Shown: positions 35,698 to 50,514, numbered from the stretch's first letter. The stretch is DNA of 64,000 bases from Galeruca laticollis (GCA_963921935.1 OY998175.1:152945309-153009308), one strand, 5' to 3'. Translations and numbers: made by a program. Notes: generated by a model not told the origin, from the sequence alone.

Positions 35698-38600
35698 CTG
35701 TAGAGGAAAATTGATATGGTTAAATTACATAAATTTATATCAAGCATAAAATATAATAATAGTTTAAAATTAAAAATACCCAACACAAAATGTCATAATT
35801 TTAATTCTTGAGAAACATCTAATGGTCAGTCATTGTAAAAATCCCTGTATTAGAAGGCTTACTGATAGGGAAACATATTCACCATTTAATATACAATGTT
35901 TTCCATGTAAAGATTTTGTTTTCTTTCATGATGTATAAAGGAGACACAAATCCGTTTTCTTAAAATCTAATTATCCTACAATATAAAAATATATGAATAC
36001 CAGGCCACCTTATCATGACAGCTTCAATAATATGACACCCATTCTAGGGAATGTAGAATTATCTCCAAACCATTGTTAATATATTTATTACATTATATAG
36101 TTTTTGTCCAGAATCTATTAAGAATAATAACTTTATAATAAAAATATTGTTTAAAACCCATCTTTAGTTGTATAAGCTTTTAATTAACACCTTACTGGAA
36201 TTAATGAATCGTAGTTTACAGATTTGCAAAGTTATTTGAGTTCATATTTAATAAAAATATACAAAACACTAATAGGCCAAGCTACAGAGATTTGGAGTGA
36301 GCAGTTTGTGTAAAACTGTTAGAAGCAAACCAGCAGCGCCATTGTTTGGAGAATAGTCTCATATGATATAGTGAGATGTTTTTCACTCGACTTTATTATT
36401 CATAACTTTGTTATCAACAATTTTATGAAAAAATCGCTTTTTTTAGTCTTTGGCTTATAAAATTAAAACTGTTAGGGTAATTATGATGGCGTCAAGAGAG
36501 AAAAGGTAAATAATAAAAACACGAAGAAAATGCGAGGTTGAACAACTCAAACGGCACTGTCTGATACATCATTTTTGATCTGTGGCTGTTTGAATTTTTT
36601 ACTATGCAATTTTCCAGCATGTCTGAATGTGACAGAAATGGTCCGATTTCAATTTACAAAAATGATTTCGTAAGTAGAATTTTCATACTTCAAAAAGTTC
36701 ATCTTGGTTTTGCATTAAAACGCTCAGAAATATGTTAAAAATGGCTGAACCCACGAGAGTAGTTGAAGAGTGGAGGAAGAGCAGTAGGACATTAGACCAA
36801 AGTTACTTTTAGACAGTAACATAATTTTAATATTTTTAAATAAAATGTTGTCTAATTTACAAAATTTACCTCAAAGAAACCTATTTTTAGAAAACTACAC
36901 ATATATTTTCTTTTAATTTTATAATGGTTATGTAGAAGGTATATGGAATACATATAAGGAGTATGCAGTTTTCTTGATCGAATATAAGATATTGTAATGC
37001 TTTTCTAATTTATTTAGACAGTAAACGTTTTTATTACGGGTGGGATAAACTTTAAACACACGGTAGGTTCACTTACTTAATTTATTTATTCACTACACTA
37101 TTCACTAATTATATACACAGTATATTCACTTAAACTAATTTATATCAACAGTTCACTAATTTATATTCACTTATTTACTTGTTTATCTCACGATGTCAAA
37201 TTATCAACTAAACTGACTCTCCATGGTCGGTCCTTTTATATATTAGTGCCTTTTTCACTAGATAATTCTAGATTGCGGCTTAATCAAAAACAATTGGCTT
37301 TCTGGCATTTTCTAGATAAGACTGGTCAAAAAAAACAATGTCTAGATAAGATAGTCACAATCGTAAACAATCCCTGCGCGTCCGCCATAACTTTAATTTT
37401 CATACCGGGCTTAGACAGAATCGGATTTAGGGACTATACCAGTGTGCTGTTTCGTAACATTACCTCCTCCTTAAATGGAAGTTCCTCCTGGAATTTTTGT
37501 GTAGCCGAGACTGGATATTTGAATCGGCAACTGGCCCCATTTCTACACTTTCCGATCTTATGGAAATAGCAGGGCACCGTCTTTATCGGATACTGATAAC
37601 GGGGGTTGTAGCTGCAAATTAATATCTGGACACCGGTATCTTGAAAGATAATCTCTACCATGTTCCTAATGATTCGCCAATCCAACTGGTCACTCGCTAT
37701 CTTAGGCATAGCCAGTTTCTTCACGTTGGATTCCAGCACATGGTCTCGTAGGTTTCGAAGTGCTTCCCACACATCGCGGTAGGTAGATCGATCTTGAAAT
37801 TCGTTTTTAGTTACCACGTAGAAGACGTAGCGCGAATTATGTTTCAGTTTCAGTGTCTTGCCAGTGGCTGGAATCTGGTCTTCAAGTTTTTCTAATTGCC
37901 CGAACTTCTTTCGAAAGACGGATGCCAACTCTCGTGCGTTCTTGAGACGGGCGGGGATGTTGTATGCCAGTGAATAATCTTCCGGGAGAGTGAACTAATC
38001 TTGTCGTTGTTCTCAAGTAACTCCATATCTAGCTTTCCCGGTACCTCCATACGCGCCCATAAATTCATTGAAGGTAGGGTCAGATACATCTCGAATATGG
38101 TTTACTCCTTTCTCTAGGTCATGGTCTCCTTCGAATGGCGCTAGTCGGTTTTGGTGAACTACTTTTGGTTTTCCGTTGGGGATCTTGCTTATGCGATATA
38201 TAACATCATTGATCCTTTTCTTAAGTATGGACCTTCCCAGGATTTTTATAATTTTGGAGAAATCCTTTTTTCCTCGTCGGGTTGTGTAACCATACTTTGT
38301 CCCCTTCTTTAAAACCGCCTTCTGTGGCCTGCGTGTCGTATCGACTTTTCATTCTGTCGCTGGCAACTTGAAGATTTGTTCGAACTAATTCATGAATATC
38401 GTCCAGCCTTCTTCTCAATTGGATCACGTAGTCTTCGCCTGCTAGATCTTCTCCAGGCCGACAGCCAAATTCCAGGTCACAAGGAAGCCTCATTTCACGT
38501 GCAAACAGGATTTTCGCAGGTGTTTCACCCGTGGATTCACTGATCGATAAGCCAATGCGAATAGGGAAATATACTGGTCCCAATCTCTCTGATAGCTGGA

Positions 38601-41600
38601 AACTACTTTGGACAGGTATTTTCCAATAGTCCTGTTGATTATCTCGACCATTCCATCTGACTGTGGATGTAATGCTGTTGTCCTGGTCTTCTTCATTCCC
38701 AGCTTGTTGCAAATTTTCTGGAATAGATGGCTTTCGAAATTTCTTCCCTGATCACTGTGGACTTCCAAGGGCACTCCATATCGGCTGATAAATTCTTTCA
38801 CCAATACATCCGCGACAGTTGTGGCCTCTTGATTCGGGATCGCGTAAATTTCCACCCACTTCTTGAAATAATCAATTATAACCGGGATGTATTTACCACT
38901 ATTTTCTGTTGTCGGAAATGGTCCAGCGATGTCTAGAGCAATCCTTTCGAAATTGCTTCCAACATTATACTGTTTCATAGGTGCCTTTCTCTTGCGATGT
39001 GGCCCATTACTCGTAGCACAAATCGTACATTTCTTACACTAGTCCTTCACATCGTCGGAGCTGTTCATCCAATAAAACCTTTCACGGACTCGCTGAAGGG
39101 TTTTCTTCACTCCCAGATGACCTCCCGATGCACTGTCGTGTAACTTCTCCAGTATCTCAGCTACTCTCGTTCTAGGGATAACTAGCTGTCTCCTCATCTC
39201 GGTACCATCATCGTTTTCAAGGACTCTTTTCAACAGCCCTTCTTCCAGGACAAGGGAGTCCCACTAAGCCCAATACGCCTTGAGTTTCGGTGAAAATCTT
39301 GACACTTCTTGCCATGTAGGTCGCCGATTTTCTGCCTTCCATTGCTGGATCATCTTCAGGTGAGGATCATTCTCCTGATCCTGGTGGGTGACCATTCTTC
39401 ATTGCCTACTGTAATTCTTGAAACTGCAACTTCCTTAGATTTCGACTTGTTGCATTGTGAATAATCTACAGGGCATGACCGTCTAGACAAAGAGTTTTCT
39501 TTTCGGTGATTCACATCAGCTGGATGTTCACCCCTGTCTGATTTCCCCTGTGACTGGAGTTCTTGGGTTACAGGAGTCTTGGGGCGCTTAGACGGACTGC
39601 GTACGTGCTCTAGCGCGCCACACTTCCGGCATTTGATCTTCTTCGGCTTCTTGTCTGCCATACCTTTCAACAAGCTGACGATCTGGTCGTTTGTCATCGT
39701 CATCTTCTTCCTGCATGGTCCTACCTTTGTTGTACCGCGTGCCCTTCGTGGCTGCTTTGCATTTATCCGGTTCTTGGTTTGCAGGAGTCATAGGACGCTT
39801 ACACGAACTGCGTGCATGCTCTAGCTCGCAACAATTACAGCACCTGATCTTCTTCGGCTTCACGTCTACCATAACATTCAACAGGTTGACGATCTGGTCA
39901 AGTCTGTCATCGTCACCTTTTTCCTGCATGGTCCTACCTTTGCTGTATCCCAAAGCCATCGTGGCTGCTTCATATTCATGAGTCGTCTAATGTTTTCGGA
40001 TGGGCAAAACGAAGCGTCCTCTGCATACCGGGGTCACGTAAGCCATCGATAAAGGCCTGGATGCCTAAACATTCCATCATGTTATCAGGTGCTGATGGAT
40101 AAGCAAATCGAACTAGTCGGGCAATATCCAATTCATACTCTTGAAGGGTTTCGTCACGTTTCCGCCTTCGGTTCTTCAGCTGGAATCTGTACAAATGTTC
40201 GTGACCATATCGCATGTCCAACCTCTTCTTCAGCTGCTCGAAACATCCGTTTCTTCCAGAGGTATCGTCTGAAGTACATCTAAGGCATCTCCCCGAAGCG
40301 CGATAGTTAAGTTCACTGCCTTGTCTCTATCGGACCAATTATTCACTCTAGCGGCTGCTTCAAATTGTTTCACATAATTGGTCCACGACATTTTTCCATC
40401 GAACGTTGGGGCCTTGACTCGGGTAAAACTGCCAATGTCTTCAAACTTAGGTAGTGTTTTTGGCTTGCAAGGTTTCGTTTTCTCGGTCTTCTTTTCTTCC
40501 TCTGGCGTGCCTCGCGTTCTTGAATCGGCAATCTTTTCCTCTAACTCCTTGATTTTATCGTCTATCGTTGTAATCTTATTCTTGATTTCAGATTTTAGAG
40601 ACGTAATTTCATTTTCAACGTCAGCGGCAATGTCGTTTTTCATTAATAAGATATCGGCAGATATATCGTTCTTCAAAGTAGAAATCTTGTCAATATTAGC
40701 AGAAATTTCGTTCTGCATAGCAGAAATATCGTTTTTCACAGCAGAAATCTTCTCGTCCATGTTAGCAGAAATGTCGTTCTTCATAGCAGAAATCTTCTCG
40801 TCCATGTTAGCAGAAATTGACGAGATTAAGGTGGAAGCCTCGTCATTAAATAAAACTGTTTCTGGATCAAAGCCGTCATTTTCCAGTGCCACTTTAAGTC
40901 GTTCTACTAATTCACTTTTCTTACCGGACGTTTCCAACTCACGATCTTCTAATTCTGCTCTTAATTCCACCACTTTCAGATCCCTTAATCTCTTGGCTAT
41001 TTTTACGGAGCAATTTATTTATATTATCCCACACCTGACACCAATGTAATGCTTTTCTAATTTATTTAGACAGTAAACGTTTTTATTACGGGTGGGATAA
41101 ACTTTAAACACACGGTAGGTTCACTTACTTAATTTATTTATTCACTACACTATTCACTAATTATATACACAGTATATTCACTAATTTATATAAACAGTTC
41201 ACTAATTTATATTCACTTATTTACTTGTTTATCTCACGATGTCAAGTTATCAACTAAACTGACTCTCCATGGTCGGTCCTTTGATATATTAGTGCCTTTT
41301 TCACTAGATAATTCTAGATTGCGGCTTAATAAAAAACAATTGGCTTTCTGGCATTTTCTAGATAGGACTGGTCAAAAAAAACAATGTCTAGATAAGATAG
41401 TCACAATCGTAAACAATCCCTGCGCGTCCGACATAATTTTAACTTTCATACCTGGCTGGCAATTCCCAAATATTTACAGTTGTTTATTTTAATTTCTATA
41501 TTATTAGGCACACTACCACAATATGTTCCAAAATTTGAATAATTAAACTTCAAATTTAATATTGGGTATAAATCCTCAACCTTCCGGCAGTCGCGCCACT

Positions 41601-44600
41601 GCCTGTGAGACCGGGTCATCCCTTTTTATGTTGTAAACACTGGAATAAGTACAATATAATGAACTCTTGTCGTCTTTTGGCCCTTGCTGTGTCAATTTAT
41701 AGCCATTTCGAGTGTCTCAGACCAGTGCAGATACAAAATTGCTAAAGGGTAATTTTCTAGTGATATGTGTTATTTATTTACTGTTTAATTTTTTTTAAAT
41801 TATAGCCTTGGGGTACTATGAAAAGTAATTGGAACGATAAGAATAAATAAAATTGAACTGCCAATGGAATTTTCAAAACCTACTAAATGGCCCACCCATA
41901 CAAGTATGTTTGGCTTCACCGAGGATTATACATACCAAAGAAAAGAAATTATGTTATAATAACATCCAATATGCATAATCATGACGATAACGATCGTGAT
42001 ACTGGTGAGAAATGTAAGCCGGTAATTGTCACTACATATAGTAAGACAAAAGGAGGTGTCGATGTTGTTGACAAGTTTTGTGCGTCATACAATTGCTTCT
42101 GTAACTGTAAAAGATGACTCATGGTGATATTTTACAACATATTGAATGTTGCAGGAATCAATATGAAGTTATATACAAAACTAACAATCCTGACAAAAAT
42201 GATTTACATCAGAGACATTTTTTGCATAAGTATAGTTAGATAGATCTTTATTTAATTAGGAACCCTAATACACATATAAGAATACATATTACAATGAACA
42301 ATAAGGTAAATATAATAAAGAACATAGAATAGAAAGCTTACTATAATATCAGTCAGTAAACCAGGTAACATTTTAAAAATAAATATAGAATAAAAAATAC
42401 AAACAACAAAAAATAGTAGGACCACAATAAAAGGAAACATAATACCAACATATGGAATAAAATGTTTAGTATAATCCTAATAAATTAAATTGAGACGAAC
42501 CTTTTTAAAAATTATATATGTATATACAAAAAAGTATGGTAGGTTTTGAACTTCGTATGTATATAATTAAATTATTCAACACCAATATTTATCTACAAAA
42601 TTACTTATTTTGGATTGATTCCTTCAAGCTGGTTTTGAACTGTATCAGTGAATGTGATACCTTAACAGACACTGGTAATTTATTGAGCTCCAAGAAACCT
42701 TTGAAAAACAGTTAATTCATTGTATCACGAAGAGAAGTGCTAGATTGTAGAGGGGTCGATTGGCCTATAGCTGGCCTTTCCACACTGTGACCGGAAATGA
42801 TCTTTTGTGTAAACCCTCCATCTATTTTTTGTCCCAGAGATCAAGGCTTCTAAGGAAGCCTATTATCCGATTGGGAGCTATTTTTGTTACCTGGTCAGGT
42901 CTCAAGAACAACCGTTCCAGGTACCTATGGCGTTGGCGAACAAGTACACCGCAATGGCATAATATATGTTCAGCCGATCTGCACTGTCGCAGAATCTACA
43001 TGTTCCTCTGTCCACTTTTCCCATCTTGCAGAGGTGATATCTGAGTGCAGTGTCCCGTAAGGAGTCCTGTGAATGCTCTGAGATCAGACTTCTGAAGCTC
43101 TAAGAGCGATTTAGCATAGCGAGCAGAAGGTTGTAGCAACCTTTTTGCTTGTCTTTGGCCTGGAACATTTTTCCAGTAGGCTGCACTAAGTTCCTTTTCC
43201 CATTTCCGGACTTCTTCCACAATGTGGCTTTTAGTAATGCCACAAAACGGTTCGGGTCCGATGAAAGGAGTGCTAGCTCCTTCCTTTGCAAGACCATTGG
43301 CAGTCTCATTCCCAGCAATTCTTTTGTGTCCGGGCACCCATAACAAAGATAGTTTGTTATGTCTAGCCAGTAGCTTAAGAGATTGTTTGCAGCTCCAGAC
43401 TGTTTTGGACTCATAAGTTATGGACCAAAGCAGCCTGGCTGTCGGAGGCAATAAATATTCTGACTGCGTTGAGGCGCTATTTGAGGCACTCTTGTGCACA
43501 GAAGTCTATCACTAGTATTTCCGCTTGGAATATTGTGGGAGTGTTACCTAGGGCTACTGATAACCTAAGATTAGGTCCTGTAGCCCATATTCCTACTCCT
43601 TCGTTTGTTTTTGACCCATCAGTATAAAATGTGAGGGTACCCCTAGTTTTTTCTGAGATTTCGTTCTGTGTTAACTCACAATCGTTAATAATAACATCTA
43701 GAGTAACTTCGAAATCTTGTTTAGCAGGCATTATATCCCTAGACATCATTATAGATTGGGTTGATCCAACCCTTAGTATCTCGAGATGTCCTGTCAAATC
43801 ACCGGGTTTTAGAGATTTAGCCTGTGTTAACCTATAGGCATTTTGCAGAGCAATCCTCCTTACATGTAAATGTAATGGAGGGAGATCTAGCATTACCTCC
43901 AAGGCCGCGCCAGGGCATGATCTCATTACACCCGTTATTCCTAAACATGCGAGTCTTTGCAATTTTTGCAACTCTATTGTAGCTCTTTGTTGCGTTGTTT
44001 TCTTCCACCATACAAGCGCAGCATAGGTGATGATATGTCTGACAACCGTTATATATGACCAGTAGATCATTTTTGGTTTTAGACCCCAAGTTTTCCCAAA
44101 GAGCCTACGACACGTCCAAAGAGCCCTTGTTGCTTTTGAGGTGATGTGTGCGAGGTGTGAGTTCCACGTAAGTTTCCTATCAAGGATGACTCCAAGGTAC
44201 TTAACCTCTTCCGAAAAAAACTGGGTTGTACCATTCAAGCTTGGAGTCCGTATACTTAACTTCCTCTTGTTAGTGAATGGAACAAGTGTCGTTTTATTAG
44301 GATTGACTGAAAGTCCTTCCTTCGAACACCAGGTAGTTATGAGGTTCAAGGCACATTGCATGCGATCGGCAATGATGCCGTCGTGCTTACCTCTGACCAC
44401 TATAACTAAATCGTCGGCATAGCCAAGAGCACGAAATCCTTCTCTTTTAAGCTTTGTTAGGAGGTCGTCAACCACTAGTGACCACAGTAGAGGTGATAGC
44501 AGTCCTCCTTGAGGACAACCTTTCACTGCTTTTATAGTAGTCGACTGGTCTCCGAGTGCTAAATGCTAAGAACATGGATGTTATTTTTGCAAAATGTGTT

Positions 44601-47600
44601 ATAATTATGAATACTCTTATAATAAGTTATGTAACTCTGAAAGTACTCAGGTGCCAATTGGTTTATTATTTTGTATACAAAAAACATAGTGGAATACAAT
44701 TTGTTTTGAATGAAAACCAATTAAGGGTCATTAACATTGATCTTATTGGGATGAGGCGATTTATTTTCAGTGTAATTCTCATTCTAGGATTTTGAAGATT
44801 TGGAGGATATTAAACTTATTGAGATTAAACAGATATACAAACGATGAGCAATAATCAAAATGTGGTTGAATAGTTGAATTATACGCATTGATTTTAGTCT
44901 CAGTTGATGTGTTGAGATATACGAGAGAAAAAAAAGTTTTTTCAAAATATTTTTATAGGCATAATAAACATGACTATTGAAATTCAAAATATTATCTAAA
45001 ACGATTCCCAAATATTAAACATTTGACACAACTTGAATTCCTTCATTATCAATATCAAGAGAATACCTATAATTAGTTGTGTAGATCATCACCTGTGTTT
45101 TGGTTACATTAAGGTTGAGATTATTTAGAGTCAGATATTGGCTTATTGATAAGAAGACGGAGTTCATTTTTTGAACAGCGCTTTCAATGTTAACATCTCT
45201 ATATGCAATTAAGGTGTCACCAGCAAACATGTTAATGAACTCAATATCCACAAAAAGTTCAATATCATTTATATACAAAATAAAAAGTAGGGGTATTAAA
45301 ACACTTCCCAGCGGAGCACCTACATCATTGACCACATCAAAAGATATTTGGTCTTTAAAACGTACCCGTTGCTTACGGTTTGTTAGATAGTCTTTTAGCC
45401 AATCATGTACTTCACCACCAATGCCATATTGTTCAAGTTTGGATAGCAATATTTCCTGTCGATTGTCTCGAAATCCCTCTTCAGGTCGAGGAAGACCGCA
45501 ACAGCATGGTTGCTGTTGTCTAGTTGAGTTCTAATATAGCCTAAGGTAAGTTGCAATGCCGATTTACAATAATATTTTTATGTTTAATCATTAATATTGA
45601 ATTTCCACAGTTGTTTCTATAAGTTTCTCCATTGGAGGTAAAGTATTTATTGGGCGGAATTCTTCTGGTTGGGCGGTAAGTGTTATTTTCTGAATGGGTA
45701 CAATGGTACCGATCTTTAGACTTTGTGGAATTTTACCTGTAGTTGGACGTATTTATAAAATTCAGAATTATATGGCCAATAGTATCAAACACTTCCTTCA
45801 ACATTTTACAGTCCAATGTATCATATAGAGAAAACTTATTGTTGAAACCACCAACTATTTTGCGTAAATTCTGCATAGAAAGTAACTCAAATTTATCAAA
45901 CTTCAAATATAGGTTATTGTTTGAATTACTCCAAGATTTAGTGTTATCCATACCCTTGAGGATATCCTGAATACTTCCAATAAAATATTATTAGAAAATT
46001 TCTGCTATCTCCATACTGTCTTTCAATATTCCTTACCCATCAGCAGTTACAAAACTAATATTTGGTAGAATGTCTTGATTACTATTATTCACTATTCTTT
46101 TCAAGGGTTTTCACATTTCTCTGGGATTCTTTTTGAACCTGTCTATCTTATCAATATAATACTGTTCTTTTTTTGCTTAAGTAGATTTACTATAGCATTC
46201 CTGTGTATCTGGAAATGCTGCCACCCTATTTGTTTATCATTATTTGAAACCGAACATGTTTTGAGCTCTCTATATGCCCTATCCCATAATTTGATTTTAT
46301 CATAAACCTCATAATCAAACCACGGAAGATGGACTCAAAATGGCAAGTTTCAATAGGTCCAATATAATCAATACATTCGAGTACCGGTAATTGTAGGTGA
46401 AAGATGTGCGACACAGCAATCCGTTTAAACCAAATATCACTGGTAAATTTAACGTGAAATAAACTTAAATTAGTGTAAAACAAGAGTGCGTGGAAAGTAA
46501 TAGAAAATGACTGAAAATCTTCCCCCCGACGACGGGGGGAACATAAATAATCTTTCGAATATCAACAGCGAACCCGATGAAAATAACAGCGAGATGGGAA
46601 CACAAGTGATCGACAATCCTAATGTAATGCCAGTTAATAATCATACTAGCAGCATAGAGGACGAACGCCGCTGTATTCAGACGGCAACAGGTGACAATCC
46701 ACAAAAACCCAAAACATTCAACATCAACAAATCGTATTTATATTCAGATAACGTTATGTTTTTATTGAAAAGTTGAATACTGATAACATAGGGCATATTT
46801 TACACCAAAAATTAAAAATATCTAATATTAAACGAATATAAAAGGCAGGGAAAAATAGAGTACGAGTGCAATTAGAAATTTTAAAAAATGCTAATAATTT
46901 AATTAATAACAAAGAACTTAATAATGAAAATTTAAAAGCATTTATTCCAAATAATTTATTGGAGCGTAAAGGAGTAATAAAAGAAGTTGATACAATTTTT
47001 AACGAAGAGTACTTACTCAAAAATATCATTACGACGAGTACAGTTACGGAAGTTAGGAGATTTAAAAAAAATAGATATAGACGGAGAGACTATTTATATA
47101 CCAAAACAAACAATCCTAGTAACTTTCGAGGGTAACGCCTTGCCAACACACATAAAAATAAATAGTGTAATATGTCCAGTAGAAAATTATGTTCAAAAAG
47201 TAACACAATGTTACAATTGTTTAAGATATGGACACGTGGTCAAACAATGTCAGTTTACAAATAGTAGGTGCTTAAATTGTGGAGAAATAGAAAAAGATGA
47301 TCACACATGCAACGATCCGGAAAACACTTTCTGTATATATTGTAAGGTAAACATTCACAAATCGACTTCTAGAACATGCCCTACAGTTGAACAACAAAAA
47401 AAAAGAACACATGGTACAAAATAATACTACCTTTCTTGAGGCAAAAGAAAACATTTGTAACTCTTATGCTAATGTCACACTATTAAATAGTTTTGAAACC
47501 TTAATCAATACTCCAGAAAATTTTCCCGCCCTTCCAAACAAAAATGTGAACCACAATAAAAATAATAATAATAGTCGCCGACCTAACATTCAATTATCCC

Positions 47601-50100
47601 AAACACTAAATCCCAGAAATGAAACAAATAACCCTCCCACCGTACACGACCCCCCAACTCCACCAATACCTCTCAGCAATATTCCTAAAAAACGAAAGGT
47701 GAATACACGCGGAGAGGAAATGCATACTCCAATGTTTCCTAGAAACTTCGGACCAGAGCAACCGAATCAAATAGGCCAAAAAACAACGAGTATAGAAGTT
47801 GACATATGCAGTGATAAAGATGATCAATTAGTCACTCTTTTTAATATCTTAAAGGATATATTAGATGATATAACAAGTTTTGAAGACTTGGGAAAAATTG
47901 ATATAGGTTACGTAAAAAATAAACTTAGCAAATTCCGAAATGGCCAATAAAAACAATACAATAAACATTTTGCAGTGGAACTCGCGTTCCGCTGTAGCAA
48001 ATAGATATAGTTTAATAAAATTCTTAAAAGAAAATAATGTAGATATAGCAATCTTAACAGAAACTTAGTTTAAAAAGGACAAACAAATCAAATTTGAAGG
48101 GTATCACATCGTTCGGGCAGATAGAGCGGATGGCTATGGAGGAACAGCAATCCTATTTAAAAACCACATGAAAGGCGAAGAAATAAATTTAAATCTGAAT
48201 GTCCACGAACATAACTCAGTTTGTGCCGCTCAAATAGAAATATGAAAATCATCAAAAATCTCAATACTATCCTTGTATTGCCTGCCAGGTATAAATATAA
48301 ACAGCAACGATTGGGAAAACATATTTACTACTATAAATTCTCCCGCTATTCTTGCAGGCGATTTTAACGCCCACCATGAAGTCTGGGGATCGCACAAAAC
48401 GACTAAAGAGGGGGACAGCTAGCTAATATTATAGACAACCAAGAACTAATACTTCTAAATGATGGATCATCGACTAGACTAACACACAACGAACAGAAAT
48501 CTGCAGTAGACCTAACTTTTTCTTCACCTAATATATCCAATAAAATAACCTGGAAAACGCACGCGGATCCCTTAGGATCAGACCACTACCCAATCATAAT
48601 GGAACTCGCTGTCAAAAATAAAACTGAAGATAAAGAATGTACCAGAAGATGGAATATAAAAAAAGCCGATTGGAATTCTTATAAACAGAACATTGACAAC
48701 TTCTTTGCACAAGACAATCCCATTTTCAGCAACATTAATGAGAAATACTCATACTTTATGGAAGGAATAAATAGTTCAGCAAATAATTTCATCCCAATAA
48801 ATGAACCATTTAAACCAAGAGGTGGAAAAATAACACCGTGGTGGAATGACGAGTGCGAGTAAGCAATTCGGGCAAGAAAAAAATCAATGATAAAATTTAA
48901 AAATACCAGCACACTGGAAAACTTCCAGTCTGCAAAAAATGAAGCTGCCAAAACTAAAAGAATTCTAAGAAAAGTGGCAAGACAATCCTGGATTACATAT
49001 TGCAATAACCTCGACAAAAATACGCCCATGACTCAAATATGGAATCAAGCAAAAAAAATGAAAGGAAATCTAACTAACCGAACCAAGTCCACAGATGACA
49101 ACTGGGTAGAACCGTTTTTAGACAAAATTACACCCCCAATGGTACTATTAAATCCCAAGGAAATTACAACAGCAAAGCAAGCAGAAGATACACCAGAAAT
49201 TTTCCAGCGGATCCTGGAATTTGGGGATTTAGAAAATGCTCTCAATATTTCAAAAAATACGGCACCTGGAGAAGATGACATTAAATATGCAATGCTGTTA
49301 CATTTACCAAAAAACGCCAAAATGTTTTTATTGGAAATATTCAACGAAATATGGTCAACCGGGAATTGCAACATACAAGATTGGAAAAAGGTGATAATCA
49401 TTATGGTCAACCGGGAATTGCAACATACAAGATTGGAAAAAGGTGATAATCATTCCAATTCTAAAACCTGGGAAAGATCCTGAATCTTATAGAGGAATAT
49501 CGCTTCTCTCATGTGTTCTAAAGACCTTTGAGAGAATAATCAAAAATCGACTAGAGTGGTGGATAAACTAGAACCAAATATTACCCATAACCCAATATGG
49601 ATTTAAAAAAGGATTCGGCACAATTGACGTGGCATCACACATTACCACAGATATACGGAACACATTCTCAGAAAATGGATACTTAATTGCACTTAAAATG
49701 CAAGAAATTGAAAACTTACAACAACATCCTAATAGGAGATCTTAGAGAACTTGGGATTGAATTCCCAATCAACATGCCATTCCTCTTAGGTACCAACAAC
49801 AAAAAGGTCCTTGACGTAATCATCAAATTTATCAATAAGACAAATATATTTATCTAGAAAGTCCATTGTTAGTTGTTAATACCTATGTTTTGTTCCCTTA
49901 TGTATATATACCTTCCTATCCGTGGTCCACCTGTATTGTTAGAATAATGCCTTAATTGACCCCTAGGCGAGAAGCGTGTGACCTTGTATTTCCTCATAGT
50001 CGATGTAACCCTTAAGCATGTACACAAACCTATAGAATACTTATTGCGATTTTATCAACAGTGTTCCTGGCTGCATGGATCCACTCCTGATGCCACAAAA

Positions 50101-50156
<56 letters not shown>

Positions 50157-50466
50157 TGCTATTCAAAAGTCCCCTCCCCCCCTCGTATCTTTTGAACGGC
50201 AACACTTACATTAATAAAATTTGGAGGGTGAAAATAAAGTGTTGTAAACTTCTCTACGAATGGTAACAGGTGACGTAATAATAATAGATGACGTCACAGT
50301 GTCACTCTGGCCAATAATTTTCAATAGGACCTTATGGCTACTGATATCTCGTTTGAAATAATAAATTAAATAAATACCAAAATTATTGAAATTATTTTTT
50401 TAAATTTAATTAATCAAATTTCAACAATGGATTCTTATAGCAAGTGTTCGGAATGTGCTCCGTCTA

Positions 50467-50514
<48 letters not shown>

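Larger units (their letters stand above)
36993..41456 (-). mobile_element. Gypsy-2: LTR retrotransposon with macro-domain/CCCH module, RT deleted
   Basis: Two direct repeats (36993-37459 and 41045-41456) flank a 3.6 kb interior on the minus strand. Order 5' to 3': LTR, primer-binding site, gag with SAP-like start and coiled coil, integrase, macro-like domain plus CCCH finger, polypurine tract, LTR. Protease, RT and RNase H are missing: the reading passes from the gag tail to the pre-integrase region near 39360. The 5' LTR lacks its outer ~45 bases. It lies in intron 4 of the ZAD gene, on the same strand. Confidence 0.9.
46490..50153 (+). mobile_element. I-like LINE copy 2, plus strand, internally deleted
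   Basis: Full-length 5' part with ORF1 (46507-47950) and ORF2 start (47941), but ORF2 breaks off in the RT at about 49730 and passes directly to a 3' UTR (about 49860-50100), so the C-terminal RT and RNase H are deleted. The 3' end is AAAAAATAA followed by a TA microsatellite. The ORF1 knuckles and the UTR resemble LINE copy 1. It sits in intron 4 of the ZAD gene in the opposite orientation. Confidence 0.8.

Noticed and set aside
36993..41456. The macro-like domain as an unrelated host exon trapped in the ZAD intron
   Set aside because: It lies exactly between integrase and polypurine tract, in the element's orientation and inside both LTRs, so belonging to the element is simpler.
50105..50266. 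Open frames with long Ile-Tyr repeats (also at 58256-58362 and 63305-63363)
   Set aside because: They are translations of TA and CT microsatellites, not proteins.
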